NCBI RefSeq assembly: GCF_036985595.1 | Contig: NZ_BTPU01000073.1 | Coordinates: 1-44,906 of the forward strand | Length of the DNA stretch: 44,906 nucleotides | Source: Vallitalea maricola | GTDB taxonomy: Bacteria > Bacillota > Clostridia > Lachnospirales > Vallitaleaceae | Direction of reading: 5' to 3' | The notes under the pieces: model-generated | What the model saw: only the letters and a program-made list of their open reading frames with translations | Database searches by the model: none | What the model was told of the DNA's origin: nothing | Position numbers and translations under genes: made by a program | Shown here: positions 24,921 to 32,904 of the stretch, in pieces | Numbering within the stretch: the first letter of the stretch is position 1 | Layout: each line of letters starts with the position of its first letter

Positions 24921-27305
24921 TCAGTCATCCTGAAAAGAGACTTTAGAACATTCTTTAATTTTTATAAAATCTCTTTCTGGACCAATGATGCCATCGGCAT
25001 TAACCCATTTTACTGTAATTGGATCATAACTAATTAACCAAGATTTTGATTTTTTATTATTTTTAATTACAATAATATGGTTGTTAGTAAAAGCTAAATC
25101 AGAATACTCTTTAATTGCTAATTTATTAAAAGTCTGTTTTACATCTGAATAATTATATAATAAAAATCCAATTAAATTACCATCTATATCTATACCTACG
25201 CCTACAGGATATTGTAACAAATTATAATCCCATAATTTCACCATTTGGGGTATATTATTAAATTGTACTGGATATTTTATTTCATTTAAAGGTGTTTTTA
25301 AATAATAATATATTTCACCAATATCAAACACTTTACCGTTATTATCAAGTACTAAAGAATTATAGTACCCAGAAACTAATTGTTTAATATTATCCATTAT
25401 AAAATTAAGCTGTATATTATCCTTTTCATCTTTACTTTCAATATCAAACCAATAAACACTATTATTATTCAAAACAAATCCATATCCTACATCTTTAATA
25501 TTCTTAAATAATGGGCTAGCTTCTTGAAGTTTTGATACCCCTAATTCTTTTTTCTTTTCATAGGTATAAATGTACCAGCAAACCCCTTTATTGTCCAATA
25601 TCAATATATAGTTATTATATCTTAATATCTTAATAATTTCTGAAGGTTTAACTTCATCAGGTAAAAATCCTAATTTATGTTCAACAAATGTTGGTTCTGT
25701 AAAACCAATACGTTCCCAGCTCCATATACTTCCATCTCTTTGTAAACATACATTATCATCTATCAATATTCCATTCATCATTCCTGGTATAAGAACAGGT
25801 TCCATCCATTGATACCCACCTGCCCTTGGTAATGTATCCATATACCATACTTTACCATTTTCATCTAGTACTGTGGAATTCTTAAACTGTTTTACTGACA
25901 ATGGAAGTACTTCATAACGTTGATTTGAATTATTATTAAATAGAATTTCTCCTTTATTGTTTAAAACTAAACATCCATTACAATAAGTATCATCTACTTC
26001 AATAATAATATTATTTTCTGCCAACTTTATTAAATCTACATCCCATATATTATAAAAATCCAATTCATTACTTTTTATCATCTTATTAATCATTGGTTTA
26101 TTAATTGAATACTTATCAAATAAGAATTTACTACTCCATTCCCATACATTACCATCTGCATCTAAGCCTCTATAAATATTATCCCGACTAGATATTTTAA
26201 TAATGTTAGCTACGTTTTCCTGTTGTAAAGGTATTTCACCAAAAAAATAAACTTTGCCAGAGTTTCCAAGAGCCATAAGAATCTCTTCATCACCCTTTAT
26301 CTCCTTAATAGCTTCTGGAAAATCAATTCTTTTATACTCTAATTTGTGATCTATCAGCCAAACACTTCCATCCAAACAAGTTATCAATAAATTACCGTCA
26401 TTACAAGAATGAATACTTGTAATACATTCTAGTTCAAAAAGTTTCCAATTTGCTTTTTTTATTATTTCACATCCATCAGAATCATAATATGGTGGAGAAT
26501 CATATGAAGTTATATCTATATACAATCTGCCATCCTTCTTTAATACAAAACCGACATAAGCTTGAAAGACATTATTATATGTAGAATCCTTAACAAAATT
26601 GCTATCTTTATCAAAATGCCACCATACTCCATCTACAACATAATTTCCTTTATCCAAAAAATAATTATCTTTAGTGTTTTGTACAATGGTTGTCATCTTC
26701 ACTAATAATTCAATAGCTTCTTCAATAGTTATTTTATTTTTCAACTCTATTTTTTTATCTAATCCAGTTATCAGCTCAGTAGATAAAGCACTTTTAACTG
26801 ATTCGACTATTTGATCATCATATACTATTCCATTATTATTTCCTTCTAGTTCATAATCATTATTACAAATAATTTTTTGATCTAATTCTTTTTCCAATAG
26901 TTTCATCGTATTTGTAGCAATAGTGATTGCTTCTTCCCAAGTCATTTTGCTATAAGGCTTAAAATGAGATTTAGTCTTTTCATGCATAATGCCAGTATTG
27001 ATTGCTTTATAAACATAATCTTCCCGAGTATCTAAAAAAGATATTTTTCTTGTATTATCTAGTGTACTACCAGATATTTTTTCATAGGTATTTACTATTA
27101 ACGAACAAAATATTTTTCTTGTAATAAATTTTTCATATTTAATGTCATCAGCCTCAGAAATTATTTCTAGGTTCTTAGCTATTTCAATGTATTGTTCATA
27201 ATTCTTTTCTTCTCCAACATTATTAGCACTAATAGTCATACTCCTATAACTAAATGCTAATAATGTCATTCCTAATAATATAAGAACTTTATTAAACCTA
27301 TTCAT
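24921..27305 (-). CDS. Exported SLH-domain and RCC1-like repeat protein
   Basis: A 794-residue exported protein. A signal peptide (about 1-28, ending near TISANN) is followed by two or three SLH-like repeats (about 35-208; GIMHEKTKSHFKPYSKMTWE is typical), which bind wall-linked polymers. The remaining 570 residues contain about twelve irregular copies of a pattern like VLDENGKVWYMD, LDADGNVWEWS and LDNKGVCWYI, consistent with one or two RCC1-like beta-propellers. A frame opens at a GTG at 27311, but GGGGTG then TGTAT places the real start at the ATG at 27305. It starts 19 bp after the FAD oxidoreductase, so the two are co-transcribed. Function unknown; a surface binding or sensing role is inferred. 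Confidence 0.85.
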   Translation of the reverse strand: MNRFNKVLILLGMTLLAFSYRSMTISANNVGEEKNYEQYIEIAKNLEIISEADDIKYEKFITRKIFCSLIVNTYEKISGSTLDNTRKISFLDTREDYVYKAINTGIMHEKTKSHFKPYSKMTWEEAITIATNTMKLLEKELDQKIICNNDYELEGNNNGIVYDDQIVESVKSALSTELITGLDKKIELKNKITIEEAIELLVKMTTIVQNTKDNYFLDKGNYVVDGVWWHFDKDSNFVKDSTYNNVFQAYVGFVLKKDGRLYIDITSYDSPPYYDSDGCEIIKKANWKLFELECITSIHSCNDGNLLITCLDGSVWLIDHKLEYKRIDFPEAIKEIKGDEEILMALGNSGKVYFFGEIPLQQENVANIIKISSRDNIYRGLDADGNVWEWSSKFLFDKYSINKPMINKMIKSNELDFYNIWDVDLIKLAENNIIIEVDDTYCNGCLVLNNKGEILFNNNSNQRYEVLPLSVKQFKNSTVLDENGKVWYMDTLPRAGGYQWMEPVLIPGMMNGILIDDNVCLQRDGSIWSWERIGFTEPTFVEHKLGFLPDEVKPSEIIKILRYNNYILILDNKGVCWYIYTYEKKKELGVSKLQEASPLFKNIKDVGYGFVLNNNSVYWFDIESKDEKDNIQLNFIMDNIKQLVSGYYNSLVLDNNGKVFDIGEIYYYLKTPLNEIKYPVQFNNIPQMVKLWDYNLLQYPVGVGIDIDGNLIGFLLYNYSDVKQTFNKLAIKEYSDLAFTNNHIIVIKNNKKSKSWLISYDPITVKWVNADGIIGPERDFIKIKECSKVSFQDD

Positions 27306-27324
27306 ATACACACCCCACTGAATG

Positions 27325-28410
27325 TTATTTATTTTTTTGGTTAATATCTTTTATATCCATGCTCAATATTCTTGATTTCATAATTACTTTACGTAAAAAC
27401 TTGTTATACATTATAAAAGCTTTAAAATTTTTTATAATAATATTTAATTTGATTTTTTTGCTTTCTTTAGTATAATACTTTGCAAATTTCAAATTATAAT
27501 TATTGATACTATGAGCCAACATAGTACCACTTTTTAATGCGTAGCTTATTCCTTCAGCTGAACTAGGACTTATAAACCCTGCTGCCTCACCAATTAATAC
27601 AACATTGTCTCTGATTAGATTAATTTGTTTAATTTTTTTTGTTCTCATTATTAAGGTTCCATTTTTCTTATTTTCTTCACCTATATCAAAACCATAATTT
27701 TTGAGTTTTTCAATAAGTAAGTCAAATTTTTCATTAGCTTTATCATTATCTAATATGGCTGAACCTATTAAAATGCAATTTTCCTTTTGTATAATCCAAG
27801 AATAGAAATCTGTAATATCTCTATCAAATATTGAAGTATAATAAGGCATTTCATTGTGTGTTTTATAGCATTTCTGTATAGATATATATGTATCTGGTAT
27901 CGTACAATCTATAAATGCCTGTTTTCTGACTTTTGATATTGCTCCATCTGCTCCCGCTAATATTTTTGCTTTAACAACAAAATCTTTATTATTCTCCCTA
28001 TATTTTACTTCTATATAGTCATTTTGTTTTTTATGGGAGATAAATAAGCAGTTGAATTTAACTTCAACTGTAGAAGGTATTAAAGATACTAACCATCTAT
28101 CGAATTTCTCTCTATTAACATTAATATAATGTCTTTGATAATGTTTCTCCATTCCATTGTCAAAATCAACTGATTTGACACTAAACATCTGTGGTCCAGT
28201 TAAAACATCTTTTGGAATACCCAATCCAAGATGTGCTAACATTTTCTGCGCATCTGGAGCAATTAAACCCCCACAGCATTTTTCTCTCTTATATTCTATA
28301 TCTTCATTAAGGTTCCTCTTATCAATTAATAAGACCTTATATCTTTTGTCTAAGATTCTAGCTAGAGTTGCCCCTGCCGGTCCAGCTCCTACTATGACTA
28401 TATCATACAT
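27325..28410 (-). CDS. FAD-dependent oxidoreductase, geranylgeranyl-reductase-like
   Basis: The 361-residue protein has the Rossmann FAD fingerprint IVGAGPAGATLARIL at about 6-20, a KCCGGLIAP segment as in the geranylgeranyl reductase/CbrA-like family, a GADGAISKVRKQ segment, and a second FAD motif VVLIGEAAGFISPSSAEGI. These enzymes often reduce isoprenoid or other unsaturated groups or hydroxylate small molecules; the substrate here is unknown. It has its own consensus promoter and an AAAGGAG site. The exported SLH/RCC1-like gene follows at once. The upstream ABC transporter genes are 111 bp away. Confidence 0.87.
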   Translation of the reverse strand: MYDIVIVGAGPAGATLARILDKRYKVLLIDKRNLNEDIEYKREKCCGGLIAPDAQKMLAHLGLGIPKDVLTGPQMFSVKSVDFDNGMEKHYQRHYINVNREKFDRWLVSLIPSTVEVKFNCLFISHKKQNDYIEVKYRENNKDFVVKAKILAGADGAISKVRKQAFIDCTIPDTYISIQKCYKTHNEMPYYTSIFDRDITDFYSWIIQKENCILIGSAILDNDKANEKFDLLIEKLKNYGFDIGEENKKNGTLIMRTKKIKQINLIRDNVVLIGEAAGFISPSSAEGISYALKSGTMLAHSINNYNLKFAKYYTKESKKIKLNIIIKNFKAFIMYNKFLRKVIMKSRILSMDIKDINQKNK

Positions 28411-28457
28411 CTATTTGCTCCTTTGCTACTATTTAGAGTCGACTAATATTTATACTT

Positions 28458-28486
28458 ATTATACTTTTGATATATACCCTTGTCAA
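28458..28486 (-). promoter_or_regulatory. Consensus sigma-A promoter of the FAD oxidoreductase operon
   Basis: Minus strand TTGACA (28486-28481), a 17-nt spacer and TATAAT (28463-28458): a perfect match in both boxes and spacing, 47 nt before the start codon. It implies strong expression unless repressed. Confidence 0.82.
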
Positions 28487-28521
28487 TATAGCTAAGAGAG
28501 TATCGCTTTACATATATATTA

Positions 28522-29337
28522 TTAAAATAACGTTGCTGTGCCATTTTTTATTGCATTCTTTTCTCCTACCCTCATCATTAGATAAGAAATTATCATCAAC
28601 ATTCCTCCGATAAATATACATATTACATAATCATGCAATAAGTTAATTATACCAATATTATACATAAGTGATTTTCTCAAAACTATAATTACATAAGTTA
28701 ATGGAAATAAATATCCAATAGCTTTTGCCCACATTGGCATGTGCATAAATGGTAACTTTGCTCCAGTGAACATTTCTGTGGGTTCCTGAAATATTGTGAA
28801 TAGAAACCCGCTATCTCTTGATAATAAAAATAAGCTATTCAAAAAAACTCCCCATATTACTGCTAATATACATAGTAGTATTACACTTAAAATAGCAGAT
28901 AATATATTTACTTTAAGGAAGTCTCTGTAGAAAGTAATCATACCTACCGAAAAAATAATAAACATCCACACACTTCCAAATAATGAAGCTATACTATTAC
29001 CAATTAACATTCCCATCCTATTAGACGGAGACATATATATCAATTCCAAAGTCCCTGACATTCTGAGTAAATAACTGGATTGCCATGCTGATTGTATAAG
29101 AGTATAAAAAAACCTCATAGCAACAAATCCAATCAATAAATACAAATATATTTCCCCATCGTGTTGCAGACCTATTTTTCTAAGCAAAATATTATTATTA
29201 AATGGTTTGTAAGAATAATATATATTAATAAATCCAATAACCGGCCATAAAAACAAAGATAAGTATATACTTTTATTAAAAAAATAATTTTTATGTTGAG
29301 CAATAACATTAGCCCATACCAATCTAATAAAATTCAT
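28522..29337 (-). CDS. ABC-2 type transporter permease
   Basis: The 271-residue integral membrane protein has about six hydrophobic segments and the ABC-2 permease layout: a cytosolic N-terminal helix, then a loop with SGTLELIYMSPSNRMGM, where the typical EXXTLE-to-SP coupling region lies, and a final hydrophobic pair. It resembles the second permease but is not a duplicate. The start codon overlaps the ATPase stop by one base (TAATG). With the ATPase and the other permease it would form an exporter with two different transmembrane subunits. The substrate is unknown. Confidence 0.9.
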   Translation of the reverse strand: MNFIRLVWANVIAQHKNYFFNKSIYLSLFLWPVIGFINIYYSYKPFNNNILLRKIGLQHDGEIYLYLLIGFVAMRFFYTLIQSAWQSSYLLRMSGTLELIYMSPSNRMGMLIGNSIASLFGSVWMFIIFSVGMITFYRDFLKVNILSAILSVILLCILAVIWGVFLNSLFLLSRDSGFLFTIFQEPTEMFTGAKLPFMHMPMWAKAIGYLFPLTYVIIVLRKSLMYNIGIINLLHDYVICIFIGGMLMIISYLMMRVGEKNAIKNGTATLF

Positions 29338-30140
29338 TATATCACTTCCTTATGTTCTATGGAAACATCTTTTGTCATCATAAGTATAACATCTTCTAGG
29401 TTACCATCTTCAATTGATGACATCTTAGTTATTTCCTCAACTGAACCTTCTGTGAGAAGTTTTCCTTCATTTAATATGTATATATATCTACATAATTCTT
29501 CTACTTCCTTCATGTAATGAGTTGTCAATAATATTCCTTTGTCCTGTTGCTTAACCAGTTCTAGAAAAAACGCTCTCATTTCTTTTGCTATTTGAATATC
29601 AAGTCCTAACGTAGGCTCATCCAAGAAAATGTAGTCTGGATCATTTATCAATCCTCTTGCTATCTGTAACCGTTGTTTCATACCTTTTGAAAATTTCTCC
29701 ACTGGTATATTTTTCTTATCCTGTAATCCTACAAGTTCTAATAGATAATCTATTCTTTCATTTAGATTTTTACCATGTAATCCATACATGCTGCCAAAAT
29801 ATTTAAGATTTTCTTTAGCAGTAAGGCGCCAATATATCATCCTCTCTCCACCTGCTATCATATTTACTTTACTTTTGATTATTTTTTCATTTTTCTTAAT
29901 ATCCCTTCCATCATATATAATATCTCCTCTTGTTGGTTCAAGTAGTGTAGAAAGCATCTTGACCGTTGTAGTTTTTCCAGCACCATTAATACCCAGCAGA
30001 CCTGTTATCTCACCTTTTTTTATATTAATACTTAGATCATCAACAGCTTTCAAGTGGCTTTTATTGGTCTTAAAGAAACCTTTACTTTCTTTTGTTACAT
30101 ATGTCTTGCATAGTCCTCTAACTTCTATCATATATTTCAT
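29337..30140 (-). CDS. ABC transporter ATP-binding protein
   Basis: The 267-residue ATPase has Walker A GINGAGKTTTV at about 50-60, signature FSKGMKQRLQIARGL at about 150, Walker B YIFLDEPTLGLD at about 170-181, and switch histidine LLTTHYMKEVEELC. The Q-loop region reads MIAGGERMIYWRLT, with no glutamine in the usual place; this GGER-type variant is known among ABC-2 exporter ATPases. It lies between two ABC-2 permease genes, 23 bp after the first and overlapping the second, in one operon. A drug, lipid or polysaccharide exporter is possible; the sequence does not decide. Confidence 0.95.
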   Translation of the reverse strand: MKYMIEVRGLCKTYVTKESKGFFKTNKSHLKAVDDLSINIKKGEITGLLGINGAGKTTTVKMLSTLLEPTRGDIIYDGRDIKKNEKIIKSKVNMIAGGERMIYWRLTAKENLKYFGSMYGLHGKNLNERIDYLLELVGLQDKKNIPVEKFSKGMKQRLQIARGLINDPDYIFLDEPTLGLDIQIAKEMRAFFLELVKQQDKGILLTTHYMKEVEELCRYIYILNEGKLLTEGSVEEITKMSSIEDGNLEDVILMMTKDVSIEHKEVI

Positions 30141-30163
30141 TCCTTTCGTTAATTAACTATAGA

Positions 30164-30976
30164 TCATCCACCAATTTTTTCTAAAGCTATCTTTTCTACT
30201 TTCTTAAGAGTCAAAAATCCTATCAAGCTATAAATAATACCTTGAAGAATTAAAGCTATAACAGAATCAATTTGTATCATTAAGCTTTCTCCTTTTAGTA
30301 ATATCCCTCTAAATAGTTTTATAGAATGTGTTAAAGGTATAAGATATGAAATTTTTGATACAAAACTTGGTAAATAGGTAATAGGAAAATTGATTCCACA
30401 TATAAGAAACATAACTGTAAACAATGTATTCTGTGATATATACGTATCTCTTGTATATAGCATAAGATTTGCCAATAATAGCGAAAGTCCAAGAAATGCG
30501 AGCAAAGATATTGATAAAACTATTATGAATGAAAGCAAATCAAAATACGCAAATTTCACTTTAAACACTACCAATATTGGTATGGCAAAAACTAATTCTC
30601 CAAAAGTATGTATTGTTTGTGCTACCATGTAAGCCAAAAAATATAGACCTCTATTATATGGTGCCAACATTACGCTTTCCAATGTACCTATTCTTTTCTC
30701 AGTAATAAGACTCCTACTGACATTGAGTAAAGTGCTAACTGTAAAAGAATATACCAATACCCCTACCAAAATATATCCCATATAATTACTAGTTCCTGCT
30801 TCACCTATAAAAGCGCTATTAACTTCTCCCTCAAAGATATGTTCATATAGAATATACGAGTATAATAGAGTATAGGTTATAGTTAATATACTGGATATAA
30901 AAAAACTTCTTGGATAGGCACGATACAATGTAATAAAATATTTGTACACATTGGCCTTAAAAACATAGATATTCAT
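30164..30976 (-). CDS. ABC-2 type transporter permease
   Basis: The first gene of the exporter operon encodes a 270-residue membrane protein with about six hydrophobic segments. It carries the ABC-2 coupling region EKRIGTLESVMLAPYNRGLY, which contacts the ATPase. The second half has LICGINFPITYLPSF and a hydrophobic C-terminal segment ending in short basic residues. AAGGAGG lies 12 nt before the ATG, longer than usual spacing. A near-consensus promoter and a 26-bp palindrome precede it, so the operon is probably repressed by a dimeric regulator of the TetR type. Confidence 0.9.
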   Translation of the reverse strand: MNIYVFKANVYKYFITLYRAYPRSFFISSILTITYTLLYSYILYEHIFEGEVNSAFIGEAGTSNYMGYILVGVLVYSFTVSTLLNVSRSLITEKRIGTLESVMLAPYNRGLYFLAYMVAQTIHTFGELVFAIPILVVFKVKFAYFDLLSFIIVLSISLLAFLGLSLLLANLMLYTRDTYISQNTLFTVMFLICGINFPITYLPSFVSKISYLIPLTHSIKLFRGILLKGESLMIQIDSVIALILQGIIYSLIGFLTLKKVEKIALEKIGG

Positions 30977-31001
30977 TGTATTAACTTTCCTCCTTCTTTA
31001 T

Positions 31002-31027
31002 TTTGATTAACTATTTAGTTAATCAAA
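31002..31027. promoter_or_regulatory. 26-bp perfect palindrome, probable operator of the ABC operon
   Basis: TTTGATTAACTA-TT-TAGTTAATCAAA has twelve perfectly inverted positions around a two-base centre. It lies 25 nt downstream of the -10 box, between promoter and ribosome site. Size and symmetry suit a TetR-family dimer. As RNA it would form a stem without a loop or T run, so it is not a terminator. Confidence 0.7.
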
Positions 31028-31052
31028 TGGTATTGCTTCTCTAAGCTGAGTT

Positions 31053-31080
31053 ATTATAGCAGGAAATTTATACATGTCAA
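31053..31080 (-). promoter_or_regulatory. Near-consensus sigma-A promoter of the ABC operon
   Basis: Minus strand TTGACA (31080-31075), a 16-nt spacer and TATAAT (31058-31053), about 77 nt before the first start codon. Confidence 0.78.
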
Positions 31081-31153
31081 CTAATAATCAAGTAAAATTT
31101 AATATTCTATATGGAACTTCTATACTTTAGCTTAAAATCAAAGTTTTTAGGAT

Positions 31154-31176
31154 AAAAAAAAGATGCCTAAGGCATC
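31154..31176 (-). terminator. Terminator of the aldo/keto reductase gene
   Basis: GATGCC/GGCATC stem with a 3-nt loop (31162-31176), followed on the minus strand by eight T. It begins next to the stop codon and shields the ABC promoter from read-through. Confidence 0.9.
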
Positions 31177-31177
31177 C

Positions 31178-32311
31178 TTAACTTTCAAAAATCTCTACTA
31201 CTTCTTTTAATTTTTCTCTTATATCCAAGTGTTGTGGACATTTTTCTTCACATTGTCCGCATTCAATACACATACTAGCTTTATTTTCATTCTTTAGATA
31301 CTTGGTATACTCTTTTTTAGAAGTATGAAAATCAAACATGGACGATTCATTATACAATGCGAAACAGGCTGGAATATCAACACCTTTTGGACACGGCATA
31401 CAATAGGCACAATTGGTACATCTAACTTTAATTTTACTATCATATACTGATTTGACTTCATCAATTAATTCTTTTTCCTTATTTGTCAATGAATCAGGTG
31501 TTGTCTCTGTAGCAATTCTAATATTCTCATTGATATGTTCCATCTCATTCATACCACTCAACACTACATCAACTTCTGGATGATTAAGTATAAATTTGAA
31601 TGCCCACTCAGCAGGAGTTCTTTTTATATCCGCCTTATTCCATATAGCTGTTATATCATCAGGAACATTCTTTACAAGGCTTCCACCTCTTAGGGGTTCC
31701 ATAATAACTACACCAAGTCCACGTTCTTTAGCATATTCCAATCCTTTTTTCCCAGCTTGATAATTTTCATCTAAAAAATTATATTGTATTTGGCAAAAAT
31801 CCCAATCATAAGAATCTACAATCTCTTTAAATAAATCAATATCGTCATGAAAAGAAAAACCAACATGTTTAACCCTTCCATCAGCAACAATACTATTTAA
31901 AAATTCAAATACATCATTCTCTACTAAATTCTTCCATAATTTTTTCTTTAATGTATGTAAAAGATAAAAATCAATATAATCAGTCTGCAACTTTTCTAAC
32001 TGTTCATTTAGATATTTGTCCATATCCTGTCTTGTCTTTATTAACCAAGATGGTAATTTAGTTGCTATCTTAACTTTTTCTCTGTATCCATTTTTCAGTG
32101 CTTCTGCTACTAATTTTTCACTTTCTCCACCATGATAATTATATGCTGTATCAATATAGTTGACGCCACCATCAATTGCATGGCAAATTTGTTTAATAGC
32201 CAATTCTTCCTTGATGTCTTTATTATCGTCATTGTTAGTGTGAAATCTCATACAGCCAAAACCAAGTCTCGAAACCTTTTCATTAGTCTTTCCAAATAGC
32301 TTATATTGCAT
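31178..32311 (-). CDS. Aldo/keto reductase with C-terminal ferredoxin-like cluster
   Basis: The first 280 residues form an aldo/keto reductase barrel: MRFHTN, the active-site stretch GVNYIDTAYNYHGGESE with D54 and Y59, and lysine K85 (KIATKLP). The C-terminal 90 residues hold two cysteine clusters, CTNCAYCMPCPKGVDIP and CIECGQCEEKCPQHLDI, typical of the ferredoxin-like AKRs common in anaerobes. The substrate is unknown. A GAGGTGG site precedes the ATG. It is flanked by terminators on both sides (dut's and its own), so it is monocistronic. Confidence 0.93.
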   Translation of the reverse strand: MQYKLFGKTNEKVSRLGFGCMRFHTNNDDNKDIKEELAIKQICHAIDGGVNYIDTAYNYHGGESEKLVAEALKNGYREKVKIATKLPSWLIKTRQDMDKYLNEQLEKLQTDYIDFYLLHTLKKKLWKNLVENDVFEFLNSIVADGRVKHVGFSFHDDIDLFKEIVDSYDWDFCQIQYNFLDENYQAGKKGLEYAKERGLGVVIMEPLRGGSLVKNVPDDITAIWNKADIKRTPAEWAFKFILNHPEVDVVLSGMNEMEHINENIRIATETTPDSLTNKEKELIDEVKSVYDSKIKVRCTNCAYCMPCPKGVDIPACFALYNESSMFDFHTSKKEYTKYLKNENKASMCIECGQCEEKCPQHLDIREKLKEVVEIFES

Positions 32312-32405
32312 TATAAACCACCTCGTTAAAAATATTTTAAATATGTAAGTTCTATAAGTCTCTTGCTAGAACCTTCATACTTTGTTTTAGTATAGCATTA
32401 ATCAA

Positions 32406-32439
32406 TATAATATTAAAGCCTTATGAATTTTCATAAGGC
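32406..32439 (-). terminator. Terminator after dut
   Basis: GCCTTATGA (32418-32426) and TCATAAGGC (32431-32439) pair perfectly with a 4-nt loop, 16 nt past the dut stop. The minus-strand tail CTTTAATATT is T-rich but interrupted. Confidence 0.7.
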
Positions 32440-32454
32440 AAATTTATTAACATT

Positions 32455-32904
32455 CTATTTTCCTGTATGACCAAAGCCACCAGAACCTCTTTCAGTATTC
32501 TCTAAGCCATCTACTACTTCAAGTTCTACTTGCTCAATCTTATTAATAACCATTTGAGCAATTCTTTCACCATGTTTAATAGTGAAATCCTCTTCACCAA
32601 AGTTAATCATTATGACTTTTATTTCTCCCCTATAGTCTGCATCTATAGTTCCTGGAGTGTTGACTAAACTAATACCATGTTTTAGAGCAAGACCACTTCT
32701 AGGTCTAATCTGAGCTTCATATCCTGAAGGCAACGCTATCTTTAGACCCGTAGGTATTAATTTGATTTTACCTTTTTCTAATATTACATCATCCTCTAAA
32801 CAAGCATATACATCCATGCCGGCTGCATCTTTACTCATATACTTTGGTAGAGGTAATATCTTTCCACTGTCAGTTTGCTCTACATAGACTTTTATCTTGT
32901 GCAT
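32455..32904 (-). CDS. dut: Deoxyuridine 5'-triphosphate nucleotidohydrolase
   Basis: dUTPase hydrolyses dUTP to dUMP, keeping uracil out of DNA and feeding thymidylate synthesis. The 149-residue trimeric-type sequence shows the five motifs: DAAGMDVYA, RPRSGLALKHG, the catalytic NTPGTIDADYRGEI, motif 4 KHGERIAQMVI and the C-terminal arm ERGSGGFGHTGK. The start overlaps the end of the M16 peptidase gene by 13 nt, so translation is coupled. It ends the pnp-peptidase-dut run. Confidence 0.97.
   Translation of the reverse strand: MHKIKVYVEQTDSGKILPLPKYMSKDAAGMDVYACLEDDVILEKGKIKLIPTGLKIALPSGYEAQIRPRSGLALKHGISLVNTPGTIDADYRGEIKVIMINFGEEDFTIKHGERIAQMVINKIEQVELEVVDGLENTERGSGGFGHTGK

Noticed and set aside
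31002..31027. Palindrome upstream of the ABC operon read as a terminator
   Set aside because: No loop of normal size and no T run; position between promoter and ribosome site fits an operator better.
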